Assembly: GCA_051201675.1 (NCBI GenBank)
Contig: CP179212.1
Span: 1,426,001-1,490,000, forward strand
Length of the DNA stretch: 64,000 nucleotides
Direction: 5' to 3'
Origin: HTCC2207 sp002685195
Lineage (GTDB): Bacteria; Pseudomonadota; Gammaproteobacteria; Pseudomonadales; Porticoccaceae
This document shows positions 54,237 through 62,007 of the stretch, one piece after another. A program made the translations under genes and the position numbers. The notes under the pieces were generated by a model, which was not told the origin of the DNA, did no database searches, and saw nothing but the letters and a program-made list of their open reading frames with translations. Numbering within the stretch: the first letter of the stretch is position 1; every line of letters begins with the position of its first letter.

Positions 54237-55685
54237 TTGAGCGAACAGACCATTCAATTAGCCGTATTCTGCGCAGTTCTTAGCGCTATCGCCATCATTA
54301 CTTATTTTAAATGTAGGGGTGAAAATAGACAGTCTGCAGACTCAAATAAAGAATACTTTTTGGCCGGTGGCGGCCTAACCTGGGTTTTTGTTGCAGGATC
54401 CATAACACTCACTAATCTCAGTACCGATCAATTGGTCGGTATGAATGGCAATCAAATGCTGTTGTTGGCCCTGTGGGAGTTGTCCGGTTTTGTTGGGTTG
54501 ATGATTCTCGCTAAAGTATTTCTACCTGTTTATTACCGTAACAACTGCACCACAACTACAGAACTTCTGGAGCGTCGCTATAACAGCAAGCATGTGCGTG
54601 CCCTAGTCTCATCAATGTTTTTGTTCATCAATGTCTTCGTGTTTCAGCCTGCTGTGATATACACAGGCGCTCTCTTCATGATCTCCATGACAGGAATAGA
54701 AGCTGACTTACTTACTATTGCCATTGCTTTTGCGGTTCTTGGAGCAGCCTACGCGATCCTAGGTGGTCTGCGAGCAGTCGCCGTTTCAGACACCTATGGT
54801 GGTATTTTAGTCCTCGCCATGGGTCTACTGATTGTAGTTCTCTCCCTGATGGCTATTGATTTTGACTTTAGTGGTATCCCTGCCGAGAGACTCACCCTCA
54901 TTGGCGACAATGCTTCACCTATACCCTGGCCTACATTGTTAACAGGCATGTTTTTAATTCAAATTTTTTACTGGAGCACGAACCAAACCATCACCCAGCG
55001 AGCCATGGCTGCACCAACGGTAAAGGAAGCTCAAAAAGGAGTCTATGCCGCAGCCTTTATTCGTGTGGTGTTTATTCCCTCTATGGTTGTTATTCCCGGA
55101 ATAGTAGCCTTTAAACTGTATGGTGACATTGGTGACGAAGCCTATGGCCGTATTGTTGGGGATCTACTACCCGGATGGTTATCAGGTATCTTTGCTGCGG
55201 CCATAGCTGCCGCGGTACTTAGCTCCTTCAACAGCATGGTTAATTCCTCTGCTGCGATGTATGTGTGCGATCTACATGAGGCTTACATCAATGATAAACC
55301 CAACCTCCGCCTGCTGAGCGGAGTCGCTACAGCTATCTTTGTGATTATTGCCGTATCTATGGTTCCTATTTATGCTCAATCTGACAGTATTATTAATTTA
55401 CTACAGGAACTATGGGGCTTGATCAGCATGCCGATACTAGCGTGCTTTGCGGTCGGCCTATTGTTTCGCAATGTCGATTATCGCGCTGCTATTGCAGCGG
55501 TCATTATAGGTGTCCTTATGTACGCTGGTTTCATTTGGTTATGGATGCCTCTTCACTACATACACATGATGTTCCTTACATTCTTTACCTGTGTAGCCAT
55601 GGCTCTGCTTATCAACCGATTTGGACTGGGCAAGAAAGCAGAATTTATTGGCCTAAAGAAAGAACAATTGCAACGAGCAGTCTAA
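54237..55685 (+). CDS. SSS-family sodium/sugar symporter (1)
   Basis: A 482-aa, ~13-helix transporter from TTG 54237, with AGGAG 7 nt upstream. The SSS signature is visible (EYFLAGGGLTWVFVAGSI; LTNLSTDQLVGMNG; ILGGLRAVAVSDTYG; SSFNSMVNSSAAMYVCDL). It imports a sugar or related solute with Na+. It is 16 nt after the GH42 gene, so galactose or a galactoside is the expected cargo. A second, longer SSS member pairs with the GH36 gene at 58849-60588. Confidence 0.92.
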   Translation: MSEQTIQLAVFCAVLSAIAIITYFKCRGENRQSADSNKEYFLAGGGLTWVFVAGSITLTNLSTDQLVGMNGNQMLLLALWELSGFVGLMILAKVFLPVYYRNNCTTTTELLERRYNSKHVRALVSSMFLFINVFVFQPAVIYTGALFMISMTGIEADLLTIAIAFAVLGAAYAILGGLRAVAVSDTYGGILVLAMGLLIVVLSLMAIDFDFSGIPAERLTLIGDNASPIPWPTLLTGMFLIQIFYWSTNQTITQRAMAAPTVKEAQKGVYAAAFIRVVFIPSMVVIPGIVAFKLYGDIGDEAYGRIVGDLLPGWLSGIFAAAIAAAVLSSFNSMVNSSAAMYVCDLHEAYINDKPNLRLLSGVATAIFVIIAVSMVPIYAQSDSIINLLQELWGLISMPILACFAVGLLFRNVDYRAAIAAVIIGVLMYAGFIWLWMPLHYIHMMFLTFFTCVAMALLINRFGLGKKAEFIGLKKEQLQRAV

Positions 55686-55753
55686 TAAATATACTTAGGC
55701 ACTTGATGATTCACACCAGTTCAACTACGGATTAAAAATGGAAACTAGACAAT

Positions 55754-56608
55754 ATGACTGATACCTACACACCTCCCAAAGTCTGGAAATGGGATAAAGA
55801 AAGCGGCGGCCGGTTTGCTGCAATCAATCGCCCTATCGCTGGCGCGACTCATGAGAAAGATCTGCCGATAGGCGAACATCCACTGCAGCTCTATTCTCTT
55901 GGCACACCCAATGGCGTGAAGGTCACCGTATTGCTCGAAGAGCTACTGGAGCTGGGAGTTGCTGAGGCTGAGTACGATGCTTGGCTTATTAACATTTCAG
56001 AAGGAACTCAGTTTAGTGACGGTTTTGTGAATATCAATCCAAATTCAAAAATCCCCGCACTTGCAGACCATAGTGGTGATACTCCTACGCGAGTATTTGA
56101 ATCTGGTGCCATCTTGCTTTATCTCGCAGAAAAGTTTGATCGCTTTGTACCTACCGTAGGCTCGCCATTGCGAGCAGAGTGTCTCTCATGGCTATTTTGG
56201 AATATTGGCAGTGTGCCGTTTCTCGGAGGCGGTTTTGGTCATTTTTATGCTTATGCCCCGGAGAAGTATGAATACCCTATTAACCGCTATGCCATGGAAG
56301 TAAAGCGACAACTCGACGTTCTAGACCAACGACTTGCAGACAATCAATATCTTTGTGGTGATGAATACACTATTGCCGACATGGCAAACGTCGCTTGGTA
56401 TGGCGCTCTGGTATCTGGGGTTCTCTATGAGGCCGGTGAGTTTCTTGAAGTGTCTGGGTATACCAATGTTGTTCGCTGGGCCCAACAAATACAGCAGCGC
56501 CCAGCAGTAAAGCGAGGCCAGCGAGTTAATCGCGCATGGGGGGACGAGAGTAAGCAGCTTCCAGAAAGACACAGTGCCAGTGATTTTGACGCTAAAGCCA
56601 AAAAGTAA
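55754..56608 (+). CDS. yghU: YghU-like glutathione S-transferase
   Basis: A 284-aa GST of the Nu class, with the long N-terminal extension found in E. coli YghU (PPKVWKWDKESGGRFAAINRPIAGATHEKDLP). The thioredoxin-like domain has YSLGTPNGVKVTVLLEEL with the glutathione-binding Thr-Asn pair and NSKIPAL and ESGAILLYLAEKF. YghU enzymes show disulfide reductase and peroxidase activity. It follows the symporter by 68 nt on the same strand; a role in galactoside use is not obvious, so it may simply share a transcript. Confidence 0.9.
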   Translation: MTDTYTPPKVWKWDKESGGRFAAINRPIAGATHEKDLPIGEHPLQLYSLGTPNGVKVTVLLEELLELGVAEAEYDAWLINISEGTQFSDGFVNINPNSKIPALADHSGDTPTRVFESGAILLYLAEKFDRFVPTVGSPLRAECLSWLFWNIGSVPFLGGGFGHFYAYAPEKYEYPINRYAMEVKRQLDVLDQRLADNQYLCGDEYTIADMANVAWYGALVSGVLYEAGEFLEVSGYTNVVRWAQQIQQRPAVKRGQRVNRAWGDESKQLPERHSASDFDAKAKK

Positions 56609-56669
56609 TAGGGACTCTCCAGTACCACGAGCAATATTGACGGACTATTCCTTCACATCATAGATAACA

Positions 56670-58802
56670 TCAAGAGGTGCGGTACAAGTGGAAAACGAGC
56701 ATGCTGGCTGGCCGTAGTATTGGCAACTGTACTCCAGCATTCTTAAGTGCATCTCCACTCATGGTTGATCCATTGATGACATCCAGTATAGATTTTGAAT
56801 AACTCTTAGGCTCCGCAGGCCACACAATATTCACCATATAAAGGCTGTTACTGTCTAACCCCGCAAACTGCAGTCGCCCTCCAACACTACTTGAAAGACT
56901 ATTTAATTGGATATATGAAAACAATGCTTCACTGCCATCCTGAGCAATGACACCAAAAGCACTTTCGTCACATTGAGTATCCAGGCGCACAAGGTTTCCG
57001 CTATGGATTAATGAACGGTATTTTTTATGGAGAGCCACTCCGGCTTTTAATACCTGAGTCTCACGTTGATCCATCTCTAGGAGGTTTACCTCAATCCCCA
57101 TATGACCGAACATAGCCACACCAACTCGTGTCTCCATACTCAAAGCTCGACCCGTGATGTGGCAAACATCGGGGCCCACATGAGCCCCCATTACTTCTGC
57201 GGGGAAGAACATCGAGAATCCCTTCTGAATACCCACCCGGTCAAGAGCATCATTACTGTCAGATGTCCAGATACGATCGGTAAATTCAAGAATACCAAAG
57301 TCAGCACGACCACCGCCAGACGAACAACTTTCAAGTTCAACTTCAGGATGGGCGCTACGAATACGCGCTAATAACTTGTATAGGCTGCGGGTCTGCTTAT
57401 GGCCAACAGCGCGTCCATTTTGATCACCAGGTTGATGTATTGCTCGATTCATGTCCCATTTCAAATAGCTAATTGGATACTCGTTAAGTAAGGCATCAAG
57501 TCTCTCAAAGAGGTAGTCTGTCACCTCTACTCTTGTTAAATCTAGGACTAACTGATTTCTTGCCGATAATAAGGGAGCCGGTTGATTATTGAGTACCCAG
57601 TCAGGGTGCGCGCGATAAAGATCGCAGTCTGGATTAACCATTTCTGGCTCGACCCACAAGCCAAACTCCATGTCATTTTTGTGCACATGATTTATCAACG
57701 GAGCTAAGCCCGCAGGAAAAACGGTCTTATCAACAGTCCAATCGCCTAAACCTGCGTTATCTGATTTACGATTTTTAAACCATCCATCATCCAGCACAAA
57801 ACGTTCAGCGCCAACCCCTCTTGCATGTTCTGCCAGGGCGCACAGGCGCTCAAGGGAGAGGTCAAAATAAACTGCCTCCCAAGTATTAAAATGCACAGGC
57901 CTTGTTTTATTAGCAATCCTTCTATCGGTTAGATTGGCTCTAACATGACGATGAAAGGCCCCTGACAGCGCAGATTGCCCCTTATCTGTGCTTGCACCAA
58001 AAAGTACAGGCGACTTGTAGGCCTGACCAGGCTCCAAAAGCATTTCCCCTGGCAGAAACAACTCCCCCAACTGAGCATATGCCTGGCCAGTAAATTGCTC
58101 TTCAACACGAACATGATGGTTACCGCTCCACCCTAAATGCAAGCCATAGGCGGAACCTGAACTTTCATTAGTTTGTTCGGTATGGACAATCACTCCGGGA
58201 AAGGAATCATGGGAGGTACGCCCAGAACGGTTTTCTCTAACATAGGCACCCATAAATCTGTCGATAGACTGCGACTGAAATTCATTACCCCAACGACCGG
58301 CGAAACTAAGGATTTTGCTGTAATTCTTGGGAATTGGTACACAGGGTGCATCACAACGATCCAACCATAAAGACGACTCGCCCATGTTCACTATTTCTGT
58401 GGTAGCGGCCAAAACATCAGTTTCATGATCAAGAGCTAGACAGTGGATTAGTTGTATTTGAGTGCCCTGACAGACTGAAATAATAGTCAGTTTATTATCG
58501 GTCAAGCTAACTGATTCAATTCGAGTATAAACAGCCCACTGAAGGCCATCACGATGTAGTTGAACTCCAGGGCTACCGCTAAAACCTGCTGCAGTCTGAG
58601 GGGAGAGTCCAATGGGAGCCTCTTGTGGTAGGCTAGCTTGCAACTCTTGAGATGTTGCGAGAAGCGCCAACATATCAGGGCTTGTCTCATCAGCGAGCCT
58701 AGAACCCCAATACAGAATTACTGGCGAATCACCACGGCAATCGACTATCAAACTGCAATTGTTGCTGTAAAGAGAATAGAACAATTTGATTGTGTTATTC
58801 AT
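56670..58802 (-). CDS. GH36 alpha-galactosidase
   Basis: A 710-aa cytoplasmic enzyme of standard GH36 length: N-terminal beta-supersandwich (~1-290), catalytic barrel with FVLDDGWF and MEFGLWVEPEM, nucleophile Asp450 in YLKWDMNR, acid/base Asp515 in WTSDSNDALDR, substrate-shaping CSSGGGRAD, and a C-terminal beta domain. It releases terminal alpha-galactose from raffinose- or melibiose-type sugars. It lies 46 nt downstream of an SSS symporter on the same strand. Confidence 0.94.
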   Translation of the reverse strand: MNNTIKLFYSLYSNNCSLIVDCRGDSPVILYWGSRLADETSPDMLALLATSQELQASLPQEAPIGLSPQTAAGFSGSPGVQLHRDGLQWAVYTRIESVSLTDNKLTIISVCQGTQIQLIHCLALDHETDVLAATTEIVNMGESSLWLDRCDAPCVPIPKNYSKILSFAGRWGNEFQSQSIDRFMGAYVRENRSGRTSHDSFPGVIVHTEQTNESSGSAYGLHLGWSGNHHVRVEEQFTGQAYAQLGELFLPGEMLLEPGQAYKSPVLFGASTDKGQSALSGAFHRHVRANLTDRRIANKTRPVHFNTWEAVYFDLSLERLCALAEHARGVGAERFVLDDGWFKNRKSDNAGLGDWTVDKTVFPAGLAPLINHVHKNDMEFGLWVEPEMVNPDCDLYRAHPDWVLNNQPAPLLSARNQLVLDLTRVEVTDYLFERLDALLNEYPISYLKWDMNRAIHQPGDQNGRAVGHKQTRSLYKLLARIRSAHPEVELESCSSGGGRADFGILEFTDRIWTSDSNDALDRVGIQKGFSMFFPAEVMGAHVGPDVCHITGRALSMETRVGVAMFGHMGIEVNLLEMDQRETQVLKAGVALHKKYRSLIHSGNLVRLDTQCDESAFGVIAQDGSEALFSYIQLNSLSSSVGGRLQFAGLDSNSLYMVNIVWPAEPKSYSKSILDVINGSTMSGDALKNAGVQLPILRPASMLVFHLYRTS

Positions 58803-58848
58803 AGACTGATCTTCGCAATTTTAATCTAACTCTGGAAATACCATTCAA

Positions 58849-60588
58849 TTAACTAGCGCCAGTCGACACTAGCTTGGACACTCCATAATGCCACCATACC
58901 GCTATATTTACTGCTACTAAACCACCCACCAGCGGCAAGAATAATTGGCTTAAGCCCCCAACTATACCTACAGGTGAAAAAAGCAAATATAACCCTATCA
59001 CACAGGAAATAAGCGTGGTGGCGCAAGGCACTCGCAAGCGCCATGGTTGCATATCAACTTTCTCGTTATTTTGGTATGTCCATGGCGTCGACACAGGGAA
59101 GAAATATCCAATTACTAGCATTATCAAAACTTCAGCAACAAACAGAATGCCATAGAGGTGAATAAAGTGAACTGTCACCACATCGTCTAAAACGAACTTA
59201 AGTAGACCGTAGGCAATTACATGAAAACCAATAACCACCTTGGCCCCCAGAGCGGGCACGTGATTAGTAAACAGGCCAACTATAACAATAGTGATCACAG
59301 GAATATTATAGAAACCGGTGAAAATACGAATAATCTGCCATAACCCATCTGGGGCAAACTGTAACAAGGGCGCGACCACGAATGAAAACAGAGCAATCAC
59401 AATAGAGGCAGTTTTTGCAACCTTAAGAATATGCTGATCGGACACATCTGTATGGCCTCGAGACCTTTTCCAAGGTTCATAGACATCTAAACAAAATAGT
59501 GTTGCCGCACTGTTCAGGAGTGAGTTAAAAGAGCTAAATACAGCACCAAGTAAGACGGCCAAAAAGAACCCTGACGCATAATTAGGTAGAACATCTCTAA
59601 TGAGTTGAGGATAGGCCAAATCAATCGAAGTCAAACCACTTGCACTATCTGGGCCTCCATAAAGATGAAAGGCGATTACACCAGGAATCATCATCATAAA
59701 GGGCACTAATACTTTAAAGAATCCTGAGAACAAAACACCCTTCTGCCCCTCCGCAAGGCTCTTAGCCCCTAAAGTACGCTGTATTACATATTGATTGGTG
59801 CACCAGTAAAATAAATTGGCAAAGATCATTCCGGTAAATAGGGTGGCAAAGGGTGTTGGATCATCTGATGAGCCGATAGCGTTGAGCTTTTCAGTATTTG
59901 TCGTAGCGATGATTTTCAAACCTGTAACTGCACTACCCTCTCCTAGCAATGAAAGCCCAAGAATTGGCACCGCTATGCCAATCAGCAACAAACCTAGACC
60001 ATTTAATGTGTCTGACACTGCAACAGCTCTTAGGCCGCCAAAAATAGCGTAGACACCACCCACACTGCCAATGACTACGATGGTTAAAGCAACGGACTTA
60101 CTATATGAAATATCAAACATGGCCGGTATATCAAACAACTGCAGCACCGCAATGGAACCTGAGTACAAAACCGATGGAATAGTCACCAACCCGTAACCAA
60201 GCATAAATAACACGACGGTTAATCGCCTTACGTCATCATCGAACCGATTGTTTAAAAACTCAGGTAAAGTGGAAAAGGCTCCCGCGAGATAGCGAGGTAG
60301 AAAAACAAATACCATGGCTATCGTCGCCACTGCAGCAGTGACTTCCCAAGCCATGCTACTTAAATTGAAACCATAGGCTGAACCATTCAGGCCAATCAAT
60401 TGCTCTGCAGACAAGTTCGTGAGAAGCAATGAACCAGCTATAAATACAGCGCTAAGACCTCGACCCGCTAAGAAGTAACCATCTCGACTATTAGATTCAT
60501 CTTTAGACTGCCGATACGAAATAAAGGCCACAAGCGCCATAAAAAAAGCACAGCTAACTAATGTTAATGTCATGTCTTGATTGGTCAT
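58849..60588 (-). CDS. SSS-family sodium/sugar symporter (2)
   Basis: A 579-aa transporter, longer than symporter 1, with up to 15 helices and a long C-terminal part (WTYQNNEKVDMQPWRLR cytoplasmic linker, then two more helices) as in SglT-type proteins. Signatures: DGYFLAGRGLSAVFIAGSLL, LTNLSAEQLIGLNG, IFGGLRAVAVSDTLNG, SSFNSLLNSAATLFCLDVY. The 46-nt gap to the GH36 gene suggests a joint transcript and a galactoside or galactose cargo. Confidence 0.92.
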   Translation of the reverse strand: MTNQDMTLTLVSCAFFMALVAFISYRQSKDESNSRDGYFLAGRGLSAVFIAGSLLLTNLSAEQLIGLNGSAYGFNLSSMAWEVTAAVATIAMVFVFLPRYLAGAFSTLPEFLNNRFDDDVRRLTVVLFMLGYGLVTIPSVLYSGSIAVLQLFDIPAMFDISYSKSVALTIVVIGSVGGVYAIFGGLRAVAVSDTLNGLGLLLIGIAVPILGLSLLGEGSAVTGLKIIATTNTEKLNAIGSSDDPTPFATLFTGMIFANLFYWCTNQYVIQRTLGAKSLAEGQKGVLFSGFFKVLVPFMMMIPGVIAFHLYGGPDSASGLTSIDLAYPQLIRDVLPNYASGFFLAVLLGAVFSSFNSLLNSAATLFCLDVYEPWKRSRGHTDVSDQHILKVAKTASIVIALFSFVVAPLLQFAPDGLWQIIRIFTGFYNIPVITIVIVGLFTNHVPALGAKVVIGFHVIAYGLLKFVLDDVVTVHFIHLYGILFVAEVLIMLVIGYFFPVSTPWTYQNNEKVDMQPWRLRVPCATTLISCVIGLYLLFSPVGIVGGLSQLFLPLVGGLVAVNIAVWWHYGVSKLVSTGAS

Positions 60589-60672
60589 ACCTAGTGTCCA
60601 TGTGTCCTTGCTAAATTGTAACTGGCGAAGTTGATCTAAAGGTTAGTAAAAGCACAGCAAAAGAGTACCCAT

Positions 60673-61746
60673 TTAGTCGTCTTTAAAAATCTTAATTTGG
60701 CGCACACCATCTTTATTGATAGATGCTCTGTACATTCCCAGTGAGTTAAATGAAAACGCAACATTAGCATCCTTATCTACTCCAATAACGCCGCCAGATC
60801 CGTTCATTTTAACCAGTTTTCCTTGAACAACTTCGTCTTGTGCCTGTTGCAAACTAACACCTTTGTACTCCATTCGCGCACATATATCATGGGCTACTGC
60901 AGCTCGAATAAAATATTCCCCATGACCAGTGGCAGAAATGCCGCAGGAGTTATTGTCTGCATAGGTCCCAGCTCCAATTACTGGTACATCCCCGACCCGA
61001 CCAAACCGTTTGTTAGTCATTCCCCCAGTGGACGTTCCGGCGGCAATATTTCCAAGTTTATCAATCGCCACTGCACCCACAGTACCCAGTTTCTTTTCAT
61101 CAAATCGATATGCAGCAAGCAACGCATTGGGCGGAGTCTTTGATAAAGAGACGCCTTTATCTTTGGCCAGAATTTCTTCAAGTTGGAGGCGTCGCCGTTC
61201 AGTTTTAAAGTACTGATTTGGGACCAAACCAATGCCCTGTTGTTGAGCAAACATCTCGGCGCCTTCCCCAACTAACATGACGTGAGGAGAACGTTCTAAT
61301 ACTGATAAGGCAAGAGTTATAGGGTTTCTAACCCGAGACACGGCAGCAACGGCGCCGGCGTTTAGGTCGCTACCCTGCATTATCGAGGCATCTAACTCAA
61401 TATTTCCGTCGTGATTAAATACAGCACCATGACCTGCATTAAAAAGAGGAGAATCTTCAAGTATTGTAATCGTAGCAATTATCGCGTCCGTACTCGAACC
61501 ATCATTTTTTAAAATTTGGTATCCAGAATCAATAGCCTCTTTTAGTACCTCTCGATACTTTTTTTCCACTTCATCGCTCATGAGTTCGCGCTTTATGGTG
61601 CCGGCGCCCCCATGGATCACAATCGCAATTGGGCTTTCCCTATCCTGAGTCACTGGTAGAGAAAAACATGTGGTTGTCATAGCGATCATTAGAAAAGCCA
61701 GATAGCCTCTTTTAAAAGATCTTAATCGGTTGTTAAAGAGTTTCAT
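60673..61746 (-). CDS. Secreted isoaspartyl peptidase / L-asparaginase (Ntn hydrolase)
   Basis: About 357 aa from ATG 61746; an in-frame GTG at 61758 has no ribosome site. A signal peptide (YLAFLMIAMTTTCFSLP) targets it to the periplasm. The plant-type asparaginase fold is clear: AIVIHGGAGTI, LFNAGHGAVFN, and the autocleavage site G|TVGAVA with catalytic Thr at about residue 222, then GTSTGGMTNKRFGRVGD and IGAGTYADN. It would cleave isoaspartyl dipeptides or asparagine. It lies 84 nt upstream of symporter 2 on the same strand and could share its transcript. Confidence 0.93.
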   Translation of the reverse strand: MKLFNNRLRSFKRGYLAFLMIAMTTTCFSLPVTQDRESPIAIVIHGGAGTIKRELMSDEVEKKYREVLKEAIDSGYQILKNDGSSTDAIIATITILEDSPLFNAGHGAVFNHDGNIELDASIMQGSDLNAGAVAAVSRVRNPITLALSVLERSPHVMLVGEGAEMFAQQQGIGLVPNQYFKTERRRLQLEEILAKDKGVSLSKTPPNALLAAYRFDEKKLGTVGAVAIDKLGNIAAGTSTGGMTNKRFGRVGDVPVIGAGTYADNNSCGISATGHGEYFIRAAVAHDICARMEYKGVSLQQAQDEVVQGKLVKMNGSGGVIGVDKDANVAFSFNSLGMYRASINKDGVRQIKIFKDD

Positions 61747-61897
61747 GTGCCCACTCACTAAGAATAAAACAGAATAATAACTATTTCTTTAGGCGATAAC
61801 TAACCTAATTCCCAGAAATTCGACTAGGGATAACGATACCTTGGTGCACTATAAAGGTTGATCACTCGGGAGAGTACTTTGACTATGAAACTATATG

Positions 61898-61917
61898 TGG
61901 TGCCCGGGGCCAGACTC
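61898..61917 (-). repeat. 20-nt remnant of a tRNA-Leu 3' end, possible attachment site
   Basis: On the plus strand TGGTGCCCGGGGCCAGACTC, that is, on minus the T-loop/T-stem 3' half, acceptor strand and CCA end (GAGTCTGGCC-CCGGGCACCA) of a tRNA. The CCGGGC acceptor strand and T-arm resemble gammaproteobacterial tRNA-Leu. The sequence beyond the T-loop does not continue as a tRNA, so this is a 3'-end fragment. Such fragments are left where site-specific recombinases insert at tRNA genes. No integrase is in view. Confidence 0.55.
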
Positions 61918-62007
61918 CCGCTTGCCGCCAGAGAATCGTCAGAATTGTATAGACCTATAAATACCTTACCCATATTTGCTCTTGCACGCGCGCAGGCCAG
62001 GACGATC

